From positions 16,118,716 through 16,182,715 of the forward strand of contig OZ025211.1 in the NCBI GenBank assembly GCA_964019055.1: a stretch of 64,000 nucleotides of DNA, given 5' to 3'. Source of the stretch: Anthopleura xanthogrammica. Lineage: Eukaryota > Cnidaria > Anthozoa > Actiniaria > Actiniidae. Positions 33,712 through 45,125 of the stretch are shown piece after piece. The position numbers and the translations under genes were made by a program. Under the pieces are notes generated by a model. It was not told the DNA's origin. It ran no database searches and saw only the letters and a program-made list of their open reading frames with translations. How positions within the stretch are numbered: the stretch's first letter is position 1; the number at the start of each line of letters is the position of its first letter.

Positions 33712-34841
33712 CAGTCAACGAACGTCACGCATGAACACGCATCTTCGATTATTCAAATAAAAGTTGAATATTCATTTCGAATATTCGATTATTGAAAATA
33801 AATATTCAGACTTAGAATTAAATATTGAAATATCAAATTGAAGAATTTAATATTTATTTCTTTGATCAATAAATATTTTCGTAAGTTAGAAATATTTTGC
33901 AATATTTGGATGAATTTTTTTGTGTATAATTTTATCACTTCTTAGCGGCGTCACGTCCGACTAATCACTTCGTAACTGTTTATACGGAATTGACTCGTGC
34001 TTTTAGACAGATACGCTATGGCTAAAAATTGCATGGGAGGGTTTTATTACCCAGGAAGACCCCTTCCAAACCATGTAAGGAAAGAAATAATTGATATGTA
34101 CAATGGCATATCCGAAATTTCAAAAAAGCTGAAAATTTCAAAGGGATCTGTTGACAAAGTTCTCAAGCATTACGCAAATCATGGAACGATTCAACCTTTC
34201 TGTTGTGGTGGTAGAAACCCTACTTTGGTAACAGATGACGTTTTACACATAATAGAAATATACAAACTTCAAAAACCAAGCGTTACTGGAGTTGAGATTC
34301 GTCAAAGATTAATTCAAGAAGGCATTTTCACCGCTTGTTTTGAACTAACTGGCATTTCACATCTTAGAAATCGAAAATTATCTGGAAGTAGTTCTCCAAT
34401 TTCTGTCGTTAAATCGTTTCTTACTTCAGATAACACTTTTTTTTGATAAGTAATTTCCCTTTCAACGAAGCCAATACATTTGTCTTCCAACTGCACTAGT
34501 CGACGCCATTGCGAGGAGCTAAAGTACAGACAGTCGATAGACTACGTGATCATCTCACACGGGAAATATCGCGACTACACGCGAATGTCTGGCATGGTGC
34601 TTTTAAAAATTGAGAATTTTCCAATAGATAAAAAAGTAAAAAAACTCATTTACTGTAATGTAAAAACTTTTTTTTAAATTCTTTTCTACATTCATCAAAT
34701 AATAGAATAAACAATCATTTATTACTTTCAAGATTCGATTAATGATATTAAATCTACGAATATTCGTTTGAATAATCGAATGTTTATTTCAAGATTGCAA
34801 TCTTCCGAGTGTGAGTGTTCATGCCTGACGTTCGCTGACTG
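33712..34841. mobile_element. 1.13-kb TA-flanked element carrying a paired-domain ORF
   Basis: Inverted ends CAGTCAACGAACGTCACGC and, on the other strand, CAGTCAGCGAACGTCAGGC continue for about 30 bp (through GCATGAACAC). TA dinucleotides flank both ends (33710-33711 and 34842-34843). Sub-terminal regions also share CGATTATTCAAA in inverted orientation. TA target and CAGT start are typical of Tc1/mariner-type elements. The interior encodes one 142-residue paired-domain protein and no recognisable DDE catalytic core, so the unit is non-autonomous or its catalytic part is lost. Confidence 0.65.
34018..34446 (+). CDS. Paired-domain (Pax-like) protein inside a TIR element
   Basis: The ATG at 34018 gives 142 residues. 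Residues ~6-105 follow the paired-box pattern: GGFYYPGRPLP, VRKEIIDMYNG, SKKLKISKGSVDKVL, YANHGTIQP, CCGGRNP, then IEIYKLQKPSVTGVEIRQRL and EGIF. This is closer to Pax paired domains than to the shorter helix-turn-helix pair of Tc1 transposases (judged by eye). No homeodomain, octapeptide or catalytic domain follows before the stop. An acceptor-like TTTTAG precedes the start codon. Expected role: sequence-specific DNA binding. It could be a Pax exon captured by an element, a paired-domain-only element family, or an N-terminal remnant of a transposase. Confidence 0.75.
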   Translation: MAKNCMGGFYYPGRPLPNHVRKEIIDMYNGISEISKKLKISKGSVDKVLKHYANHGTIQPFCCGGRNPTLVTDDVLHIIEIYKLQKPSVTGVEIRQRLIQEGIFTACFELTGISHLRNRKLSGSSSPISVVKSFLTSDNTFF

Positions 34842-34843
34842 TA

Positions 34844-35635
34844 ATAACTTTAAGATAAACTTTATTTATCAGTAACACACCGTAAGATCCAAATCCTTTT
34901 GCTTAAAATGAATACGAAGTCAGTCTATTCCCTAGGTATCCCTTATGTCTGTCTATTTCGCTATTTCGTGTTTTAGAAACTCCTCTTATCCTCAATGAAA
35001 GTGTACGTAACCTTTTGATTGATGGTTGACAGCAAGGGACCGGCATTTAGTAGACAACCATGTTTTGGGCTCGTAAATGTATACTAAGAAACCTTTATTT
35101 CTATTGGTAAGAAAAGCTATGTTGGATAAAAAGCCGATTAAGCGACAAAAAGATGTATTTGTGTATCGGAATGGCATGGCGTATAAACACTGTATAAATT
35201 GTAGTCAAAGCAGGTATAATAATAGAGAGTGCGTTACCAACGGTTATTGATTTGAAGCTATCAATTTACAGTCCAGAGTTCTGATTACAGCTTGTTTAAC
35301 CGTAAACCGATCCCAAACCACAGGAAACCCATAAAGAGTAATTACGTAAAGAATAATGAATATTGAATGCAGCAAAGGAAAGCCTGTGGTCGAATAGGTT
35401 TTCAAAATATTAAAAGGATAGTAAAAGTTGGATCTAAAAAGATTATTATTAATATGAAACGAGATATCGTGTTGCTTTAAAAAAGATTTCTTGGAATAAT
35501 ATCCCCTCCCCTCCCCCGTGGTGTTGGTTTGTCATGACATGTAAACGAGGCAGTCACATGGTGATCAGTCGACAGGACGAGTTGTTTGTTGTACGTTTCA
35601 CTCGTTTTCTCGCTAAAAAAACCTTCTTTAAATCC
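34844..35635. other. No gene supported; intergenic
   Basis: No conserved frame or paired splice sites seen between the paired-domain element and the possible start exon at 35642. Confidence 0.5.
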
Positions 35636-35641
35636 TCAAAA

Positions 35642-35674
35642 ATGGATCTTTACGAGCTCACACAGCATCCTCAA
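35642..35674 (+). CDS. Possible first coding exon (MDLYELTQHPQ)
   Basis: An ATG in good context is followed by eleven codons and a GGTAAAT donor. No downstream partner was found; the MULE begins 735 bp further on. Very short, so the call rests only on the start-donor arrangement. Confidence 0.25.
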
Positions 35675-36410
35675 GGTAAATTAATACTTATTTTAATGAT
35701 TTATCGTTTAGTTCATGTATTTAGAGCAATAATATACGAGTTATGTTGATCGTAATGTTCCGTATAATTTGGCGCCATGTTTTGGCGAACTTTGATTCTC
35801 AACAACTTTGCTTCAAATTGAACGATTTATTGCGAAAAAAAAATTAAATAATCCGAATTTTCGATACTTTTAGGTACTTTATGTAGAATTTTCAGGGTTC
35901 GAGCTACTCGATTAACTCCTTGAGTTTAGTTTTAGTTGTTAAATGCGCTTGAAAAAGTTCTTGAATTTAAGAATTTCTTCTCAAACTCCTTGCAACATAA
36001 TCCAGGTAAGTTCGTGTGAGAAAGTCCTCTAAACCACAGTAAGTCAGCAAATACTACTACTTGAATAGTACTTGTTTTTGAATCCTTGAATATTCCTTGA
36101 ATACTTGTGGTATTTTGGATTTCTTTCTCAGCACGAACACTGTTTTCAAACTGTTCGCTCTCGTATGAGGTTCGCTCCACTCGTGTTTACAACACACAAC
36201 TCAACTCTCGTGTACATTTCATGGAGAAACAAACTGGAGAACAAGAAGAAAAACTGCTCAGTTTTCATCATCTCTTTATATTCAAATGTTAACTGTTTAT
36301 CAACCTAAAAGAAATATAAATATAAATTGTCACACTGACTTAAATCAAGTATAGTACTCACTCAATAAACAGGACTAATTAGAATGTTCATTGAAACTGC
36401 ATGTTTACTT

Positions 36411-36634
36411 GGCATGGTCTAAAACATGGACTGGACTGGACCCGAGAAAACATGGACTGGACTCAGAAAACATGGACTCCGGTAGAAAACATGGACCCGG
36501 GGTCAAACACGAGTATTTACGTAATACGAGCATTTTATGAATACTTAATTTTAGTAATCCATTAACACTAAGGAATCAGACCACCGCTTGCATTGCGTTA
36601 CGACAAAAGTGTCAACTATGACAATGTACAGAAT
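36411..36634 (+). repeat. Left TIR of the MULE
   Basis: 224 bp, complementary to 43817-44059. The outer 80 bp hold four tandem AAAACATGGAC units, a plausible array of transposase-binding sites. Confidence 0.9.
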
Positions 36635-37419
36635 ACTTCTAGTACCAAACACTCATACGTGCAACGAAAAATAATTAAAACTCGTTCAAAAATATATATG
36701 CTGGACAAAATGATAGTATCGAACACGTTCTAGGATCATAACACCCGCAAGCTAGTCAAAAACTGTACAAAGAGTACACTATGTACGTACTATCACTGTA
36801 GATTATTATTCAAAGTGCAGGCGTCGATTGACATAAACAACACGGTCACGCACAGACAGTTAAAAAGGAAACAAAGAAACAAGACTACTTTTTTTTGAGT
36901 TTTAATTGGAAATTTGAAACGTAATTATGAAGCCTTTAATTTGCATTCGACCAGTATCACGCGTTACGTAAATTAGCTGTAATGCAATAGATATTTTACA
37001 GGGAAAAGAAACTCTGTACTTTACTTTACTGGGTTCTTTAAAATAACATTTATTTTTATCAATTTCCCCTTCCCCGTTTATATATATAATTTTACAAAAT
37101 ATTCTGGAAAAAAATCTGATTAAAATCGGCAACCTATCGACTCCAAAATTTATCGACTCTTTATTTACGAAGGCTCAGCGATTCCAAAAGGCTTTCTTTT
37201 CAATTAATGTTAATTACTGCAATTTTACCTATTCTGCGAATCCACTGACATTCCAAGTCGGTAACCTTCATATTTTTGAAAGGCGGCAGTAAAAAAAAAA
37301 AAATTCACAACAAGCCGTTGGAATTTCTGGGTTCACAGAATCTGTAAAATGTAAAATAACTAGTCACCCCACCTGTATCCGCACTGGTTAAAGACAACCC
37401 CCCACCATAAATAATAAAT

Positions 37420-40400
37420 CTAGTGAATTAAATCTAAACCCAATTCTGTCTTTAGAAATAATAAATGTTCCCTAGACAGGTATGGCCAGACATTATTTGG
37501 AACTAGGCATAAATGCCCTATGAAATAGGGCTGTTTCTTCACTATACATTGCTGATTGCAATGGAAATACACATTGCTTTTTTTGCCCATTCTCTGGCCT
37601 GTCTGAGGGTTTGAAAATTCCCTTTGCATATTGGATACCACAACAATGTCTCGTGGCTTCGGTTGAATTACTCCCCCAAACTTCAGCGGTCCATTGCATC
37701 CAAAGCAGGTGCTTACTTGCTTTGGACAGCAGGATAACGGATAAACCAGAAAGGTACCAAAAGCTGGCGAAGGGAATGGTATGCTATTGGAAGAGGATTG
37801 GCTGCTTGAACTAAACATTGTAGGCTGGGAACTGTACTGCTGGACGTTTGCTGTTGGACCGGAAGAGGATTGGCTGCTTGAACTAAACATTGTAGGCTGG
37901 GAACTGTACTGCTGGACGTTTGCTGTTGGACCGGAAGAGGATTGGCTGCTTGAACTAAACATTGTAGGCTGGGACCTGTACTGCTGGACGTTTGCTGTTG
38001 GACCGGATGAGGATTGGCTGCTTGAACTAAACATTGTAGGCTGGGAACTGTACTGCTGGACGTTTGCTGTTGGACCGGATGAGGATTGGCTGCTTGAACT
38101 AAACATTGTAGGCTGTGAACTGTACTGCTGGACGTTTGATGCTGTACCGGAAGCGGAATGGCTGCTTGAACTAAACATTGTAGGCTGTGAACTGTACTGC
38201 TGGACGTTTGATGCTGTACCGGAAGCGGAATGGCTGCTTGAACTAAACATTGTAGGCTGTGGGCTGTACTGCTGAACGTTTGATGCTGTACCGGAAGCGG
38301 AATGGCTGCTTGAAGTAAACATTGAATGCTGTGAACTGTACTGCTGAACGTTTGATGCTGTACCGGAAGCGGAATGGCTGCTTGAAGTAAACATTGAAGG
38401 CTGTGGGCTGAATTGTTGTGTCAGGGTAATTGGCACAGATGTGTCACGTGTTGTTCTGCCCTTTCGTCTAGAAGTTGCCTTTGTGGCCTTTTTCCCTCTT
38501 CCTTTCGGCATGTCTAATAGTGCAATGTTACAGAGATTTGGTGTGTTTTTGGTTTTTTTGAACCATTCGATAAAGGCAGGTAGTTTGCCACAGTCCTCCG
38601 CGGCCGAAACACAGTGTTGGCACAATTTGAACCCAGTCCATGCAATGCAGTTTGCACTGCACACAAACTGTCCACTTCCTCCTACAGATTTCACATGGTG
38701 TACCTCACCTTTAGACATAACAACCCTCTCATTACGCGTGTGTGGCAAAGATATCACTGATCCTGATTTCAGTAACCTTGCGGCCTCCGTAAACTCTCTT
38801 TCTAGGACAGGAAATGGTATTGAGGTAATGCCAGTTGCATAGGCGGAAATTGACAAGGTCAACTGGTTGGTAGATGTGACTTCTTCTGTATTAGTAACAG
38901 GATGTTGATGGAATCTTTGTAAAAGTTTCTGCTTTTGGGCCGTATTTTTCCGGTAAAAATCACATTCTTCCACATAGAGGTGCCTGAAATCTTCCGTAAG
39001 GAGGTACTCACCTCTGCCAATTATAGCAAGTTCGACTTCGCTTCTTTTTCTCTTAATTTCCTTTTCTACGAGATTTACTGCCTCGAGCATATTCAACTTG
39101 GAATTACCTAAGTCTTTTTTCAATACACTGTTTAGACACTCGTTACCATTTTGCGTATAGGGCTTGGCAGGAAAGCCAAGTCCACACATGCCTCTTACTT
39201 CTTGAGACATGTTGCTCGCTATTTGACGAGCCTTGTGTTTGTTGAAGTACTCCACAAAGGAGGCTCCTTTTGCGTGACGATCTGTCCATAATGACCCAAG
39301 GCTTTCTAGCCTTGCCTTGAACTCTTCTGGGGAATTGCTGTCGACAAGCCCTGGTATCCTACTATCTCCGATATTTTTACCGAATATGTCGTCCATGAAT
39401 TGCTTTGCAACGACACCTTTTATCCCGAGATTGGTCAATTTGCTCGAAATATTATCTTTCATGTGTAAATCACACAGTAGATGATGTGCACCATCCATCA
39501 CCGATTTGAAGGGTTCATACAAGTTTTGTTCATCATCGCTTCCGATAACTAACACATTTTTGCAATTTTTGTTTAACTTTACCATGGTGCTAGGAAGCAA
39601 ATAGTATGACGAGAACAATTTTCTTTGGTGTATCAAAACTGGGCCTGGCATTACGGGGTGGTTGCCTTCTTTAGTTTTGAGCAATAAATGATTGTATGTC
39701 GTTAAGGTAACGAAAAAATTACCGATATTGTATGTTGCATCTACCCCCAAAATCGAAAATGCAGCAGGATTCGTACAAAAGCGCACTATATCGTCGAGCT
39801 GCCAGTCAAATGCAAGAACAATTTCAGGCTCTGGACTAAGTGATAACTCTCTGATAAATGCCGTTGATGGGCTACGCTGCTGCTGTTTGCATTTCTCCAT
39901 TAGTTGGGATATAACATCTGTTTCGTCAGGCTTATGCCGATCTATATGTCGCATGTTAGTTATTTGTTTTCTGTCTCTGGGAAACTGACCTGCGCAGTGT
40001 CCATTCAAAATTCCACCTTGGTCTTCTAATACCTGGTGAAAAGTAGCTTTTGCTTGATTCTCTTTTGAGAGGTTTTTAAGCCATTGTCTTGTTGACTCTG
40101 CCGTTCGCCTGTACGGCTTTTCTTGTTTGGAGTTCTTATGAGGTCGTGGGATTACATCATACTCCTCATTCTCGAAGCAGTACTGTACCATACAGTACCT
40201 ATGGATACCAAAAGGCCCTGAAAACAGAATAAAAATATTTCAGTATTTCTTCCTGTAGCTAGCAAACTTTCTTTTGGGGAAGTCGCCGTGTTCCGTGTTT
40301 TTCTTTCCCTTTCTGTTTTCTTTCCTTTCTTTTCTTTTTAAATCTCAAACAATAACTTCAATTTTGTTCTCTGAGTTTATTTTCAGTTCGCCCTTCAATT

Positions 40401-43048
40401 TGTAAAAATTGGGTTCCACGTGGAATACTCTATAATGGTTTTTTTATGGCAGCGCAAAACCTTATTATGATAGACGAACCATTGTCTCACTTTTTTCATT
40501 AATCAAGTACCTTCCATGTGGAGAATTATCTTCAGAAGGCGATCATCATGACCAGTGCTGGTATTTTTATATGTCCTCGTGATTTTCCATGTCCCAACTT
40601 TCCCAAACTTGTCAGCAGCGATGTAAGCCTTGTCGCTGGACCGACAGTATTTGGTTTTTACACCAGATGGCGTCCATACCCCCATGTCGTCGCATAAGAT
40701 GTCCTTTGTATGTGACATTGCACTGCAGTCAACGAGGAATACGGAATTACAATTCACGCTTGTTGGCTGACGTCTACATATCTTTTCCTCTGCGATGTTC
40801 TCTGTAAGCAAGCATACGGCATCCATTGTCGGCATGCCTTGACGCAAATTGGTAGTGTATATTGGAAAGTCCCTGTTTCCCCGTAAATATGTAATTTCAC
40901 TGAAAATTATAAAAATTATTTTTCATTTTTTTTATGTACAGAATATTTGCAACAGTAAGTGATTCCTATATTTATCGAAGTTACCTTTCCAGTTTGCACC
41001 GCTTTTCAACTTCTTTCGATCTAAAACATAGAACGGTTGTCAAAGGTTTAGTTCTCGCTTTGTCGTGTGACCGGTTGTCGTCGTATTGTTGTTGTGTTGT
41101 CGGGCGTAAAAAAAAAAGTAACAAACACTTGAATGAATATAAAAACTTTAAACACAAAATGATCGCTTACGTATTTGCATGGCAACGTTCGTCGCTGCTA
41201 GGGCATTAGGAAAATGAAAGGAAATGTAAGGGAAAATGGAAACAAATAACGAACTCGACACCATACCTTAGCCCCGCAGCATCGTCCAGTTCTTTTTCTG
41301 GACTAGATTCTTTTTCTGGACTGGAATCCAAAATAACTATAGGCTGTCTCTTGCTGTAAAAGAGAAAACGATATATTGTAATATAATAATTATAAATTAT
41401 ATCATTAGTTATTTACACCGCAAATGCACGCACGCACCTATCTTTCCTTTTTTTTTTTTACTGGGGTATTTTCCAGCGAAGACGACTCAAGTGCGGCAAC
41501 AATTTCTTCGACATCATCCGTGCTGGATTTAGGTTCCCGTTTTACTTGTTCAGTCCTGTTAATGAAATGTATATATGATCTAAATAACATTTTACATCAT
41601 AGTGTAACAGGAGGGAACAACGTAATGGATAAATTACGAGCCTTAATATGAGGCCTCATTTCTCAGGAAAGAACAACGATTGACATCCTACCTCTCCAGT
41701 CTCCTCCTCTTCTTCTTCACAGGTGAAGGACTTGACAAGTCAATAACATCATTCTCCGAATTTACCTGGTATTAAATAAACAATAAATAAATAAATAAAT
41801 AAATAAACAACAGTACCAACTAACCTACTAAACAAATAACTAAATAAACAATATAAAATGATAATGAGAACAATAGAATAATAACAGAGTAAACATTCTT
41901 TCACGGTACTGGGTCTCAAAAATTGAACTTATCTTCAATAAAATAATAATATTAATAACAACACTCGTAAAGATCTTTGCATATCTCGCGACAGCCTATT
42001 GCAACACTGACACTGGTGTTAAAGGTTTGCCTTATGAGAATTTTACAAAGGGACTTGTCAAAACTTTGCAGAGGGTGATAACTATTTTTTTATAACTAGG
42101 GATGGTCAATAACCAATAAGCATTGAACCAGAGAGAGTCACATAAATTTATGCTCATATTTGAAGGGCGAGGGGGGAGGGGGGGTGGGGTGGCCTTTGCC
42201 ACAAAATCCCTAATTACTTCCAACTTTGGCTGTCGTTAGCCCCTACCCCCCTTCCAAAAGAAATAATAATAAAAAATTAGTCAATAGTGGTCATGTAATA
42301 AGAGAGCATTGTATTTTCATATCATAGTATGACAGGAATATCGGAATCATATATCAATATAAATTTAAATACAAAAGGATTTAACTTAAAATTGTAAGTA
42401 GAATTTATTTCAAGCAGAGAAAGATATTTATGGAAATCATTGTCATGAAAATTGAGAATTTCAATACCAAACACGATTCTTTTTAATATCGATGATAACC
42501 TCCCTGGGTATGTTGGAATGTGCTGGTACTTAGTTTACGTTTACTAACCTTGGTGTACTTGAAATTTCCAAGCGGAAGAATGGCCTTTCCAGGAACCGGT
42601 GTGTAATTCCCATCATCCCATGTCTCAAATGGGGCTGGCGTTTTTTTCTGAAGTAAGAAGGGCAATGTGTTAGAAAGTTATTCTAACACAACTATGCCCT
42701 CGCAAAACTAATGTATGTCAGAGACTAATGTGGAGACACGTTTGACTCACCCTTTTCGGATTGTTTTTATCCTGAAATCCAAAACCAGGAGTTGCGGCTT
42801 CCAGGCTATCATCATTATCACTTCCCTAGAATATAAACAGTATGTCTGTTATTTCTTCAATATACCATGAAGGTGGGAGAAGTTCGATTAAGAATTGGTT
42901 AAACTACCTCATATCCGGGCTCGTATTGGGCAGAGTTTTGAAGGGCAATCTTCAATGCTTCTGTCTCGTCCTCTTCTTGATACACCTGCCACCGACGACT
43001 CCCATCCCCACCTTTTCCAACAACAACCTCTGCATACGTTTTTTCCAT
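37420..43048 (-). CDS. MULE transposase with SWIM finger, eight exons, ~1260 residues
   Basis: Exons: 42908-43048 (ATG, MEKTYAEVVVGKGG), 42751-42825, 42549-42647, 41692-41765, 41438-41555, 41267-41353, 40511-40899 and 37420-40217. Phases agree at all joins except at a 12-A run (about 41447-41460) where the frame is off by one. Exons 4-6 are acidic/basic linkers with NLS-like KKKRRR and VIDLSS. The large last exon carries the catalytic core: Asp in LGVDATYNIGNF, Asp in VIGSDDEQNL, a C-x2-H pair (LLCDLHMKDN), and Glu in NGNECLNSVLKK. A SWIM-type finger (CSANC..CQHC) follows, then nine ~24-residue Ser/Gln/Met repeats and a Cys-rich C-terminus (CFGCNGPL, HCNQQC). Expected role: cut-and-paste transposition. 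The last exon is open throughout. Confidence 0.85.
37783..38431. repeat. 72-bp tandem repeat in the transposase gene, nine copies
   Basis: GGATTGGCTGCTTGAACTAAA and variants recur every 72 bp (about 37793, 37865, 37937 and onward). The unit encodes 24 residues rich in Ser, Gln and Met (SQPTMFSSSSQSSSG). Two sub-types alternate in blocks, so the array grew by segmental duplication. Period divisible by three keeps the frame. Confidence 0.92.
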
Positions 43049-43816
43049 ATTAATTATGATGAAGCTCGTAATAAATTCGCGAATAGAAAAGAAAGCTTGA
43101 ACAGAACTGTTGTTTCAACTAAGATCACACAGAGTGAAGCGGTATGCAAGTTCAGTCATCTCAGATGACAAAAATAAACATTTTACGTGACATTAACACA
43201 AATCAGAACACTAGAACTGAGCAACAATAGAAGGTGTACGATGCTATCAACGAAGTGTCTTTGTCATTTTGTCTCACCCGTGAGTTCATCAAATTAAAAA
43301 AATATGTATATACCTTTATAAGGGACGGACCATTTGATATTTTATGGGTCGATCTTTTTTCCCGCTCTCAAGTGTTTTTTTTAATGTGCCAAATGCTAGC
43401 AGGATATTTTTTTTTTCATTTTTTTTTTTGATAGTATATAAATACTAACGACTGCATAGTTACATATCTCGACTCTCCGTTCCTAATACAAAGTCTCAAT
43501 TGAAAGTTGGTCAACGAAATACCAAAAAATCCAGACAGATTTTCGTAGGCTGGAGAAACTTCCCCTGCCCCCTGAGCGGCATATAAGACTTCCCTCAGAA
43601 GTCGGATATTCCATTTGGTTCAAAAGAAGTTGAATCTTGAAATTGAATTAATAAGCTCGCTCAATATTTTGTGTGCTGTATCTGAACGTTGAACGATATT
43701 ATTTTTAAGAATCGAGACCTTGCTTGATATTTCTTGGGAGTTTTAACCCACCCACCCATCAAATATCCAAAACATAACTTACATGTGTTTACTAAATTTA
43801 GGCCGATTGAACATGC

Positions 43817-44059
43817 ATTCTGTACATTGTCATAGTTGACACTTTTGTCGTAACGCAAGCGGTGGTCTGATTATAGTATAAAGTATTGACAGTTAAGTAT
43901 ACCTAGCTCCTATTACTAAAATTAAGTATTCATAAAATGCTCGTATTACGTAAATACTCGTGTTTGACCCCGGGTCCATGTTTTCTACGGGAGTCCATGT
44001 TTTCTGAGTCCAGTCCATGTTTTCTCGGGTCCAGTCCAGTCCATGTTTTAGACTATGCC
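43817..44059 (-). repeat. Right TIR of the MULE
   Basis: 243 bp, complementary to 36411-36634 with a short insertion containing TATAGTATAAAGTATTGACAG. It lies ~770 bp upstream of the transposase start codon. Confidence 0.9.
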
Positions 44060-44265
44060 ATGTTTACTTGCTCTAAATAATTTTATATTTTTGACAAACA
44101 TTTGCTACAATCGGAACAGAACCATTTTCCCTCCGGTGAGACTGAGATTTCAACACACTCAAAGTGAAAAAACGTGATATTTTACAAAGATTTTATAATA
44201 AGCTTATTCAAAGTTCGGAAGTCTTTTAATATACATTTCCAAACAACTCAACTTATATTTCTTAC

Positions 44266-44350
44266 CTTTCTCGACAAAGTCTTCGTAGTTCTTAGCTAAT
44301 ACGGCCTTACGGGATATTCTATGAATATCCCATGCCTTTAGGAGACGCAT
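44266..44350 (-). CDS. Possible first exon of a host gene (MRLLKAWDIHRI...)
   Basis: ATG at 44350 opens 28 codons (containing WDIHRISRKAVLAKN) ending in a GGTAAG donor at 44266. Downstream exons would lie to the left, so the MULE (36411-44059) would sit in its first intron. No second exon was recognised. Confidence 0.4.
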
Positions 44351-44662
44351 GATTGGGTCTGATCATAAACAGTAAAAATAATTTTGACGTGAAGACCATG
44401 TGCTTTCAATAAAACAAGATGGCGGTCGGCTATACCTAGTCTACATCTACATATGGGGGGCCTTGCAAAAGGGGTTACCTATCACTGCAAGACTTGGGGG
44501 TAGTACAAATAAAATCTGATAAATACATAATATATACAATACAAAAATGAAATAATTAGAAAATGTATATGCAAATATAGAAATAGAAATAATAAAAATA
44601 GTAATAATAATAGAATTAAACGATTAATAAAATTATGTATATATAAAATGGTAAAGCAAATT
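44351..44662. other. No gene supported; AT-rich
   Basis: Short AT-rich stretch between the exon-like segment and the DIRS element. Confidence 0.5.
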
Positions 44663-45070
44663 CAATTATTTTATCCCTCAATACATACAAGAGACTGATT
44701 GGGCATATGAATAGGAATTTTATTGTTTGCCTGAAGCCACTACTGTTTGACATATCTGATATAACAATAAAAATCCAACGCCTTATGGGCGGGAGGGTAA
44801 TGGGTACAAAACTATATCGGATAAATGTGCTATCTTCTTAACGACGAGATTATGACTGACTATTTATCATAACACTATCGTTTTGTGTCCAAGAATCGCA
44901 CGTGATTACTAGTTTAATAATTAATTATCATTACAATGGTAATTATACACCAATTATTTTATCCCTCAATACATACAAGAGACTGATTGGGCATATGAAT
45001 AGGAATTTTATTGTTTGCCTGAAGCCACTACTGTTTGACATATCTGATATAACAATAAAAATCCAACGCC
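44663..45070. repeat. 3' B2, A2 and B1 segments of the split direct repeat
   Basis: 44663-44782 and 44951-45070 are the same 120-bp sequence (starting CAATTATTTTATCCCTC). 44805-44957 repeats 48887-49040 with one visible substitution. The two segment types overlap by the sequence CAATTATT. Confidence 0.92.
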
Positions 45071-45125
45071 CAAACCCAAGGAGTGTCTTGGATGTGAAGA
45101 GAGATGATTATGATTGTGAATATTA

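Larger units (their letters stand above)
36411..44059 (-). mobile_element. Mutator-like element (MULE), 7.65 kb, complete with 10-bp duplication
   Basis: Inverted repeats 36411-36634 and 43817-44059 start GGCAT(G/A)GTCTAAAACATGG. The direct repeat ATGTTTACTT flanks both ends (36401-36410 and 44060-44069), within the 8-11 bp range for MULEs. Each TIR opens with four short units related to AAAACATGGACTGG. A single eight-exon transposase gene on the minus strand fills most of the interior; 36640-37420 is non-coding. The TIRs differ by several substitutions and a ~19-bp length change, so the copy is older than the ISL2EU insertion. Confidence 0.88.

Noticed and set aside
37781..38275. Plus-strand ORF with a repeated EEDWLLELNIVGWELYCWTFAV unit
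   Set aside because: It is the antisense frame of the 72-bp array within the transposase exon.
42842..43168. Plus-strand 108-residue ORF
   Set aside because: It is antisense to exon 1 of the MULE transposase and its upstream region.
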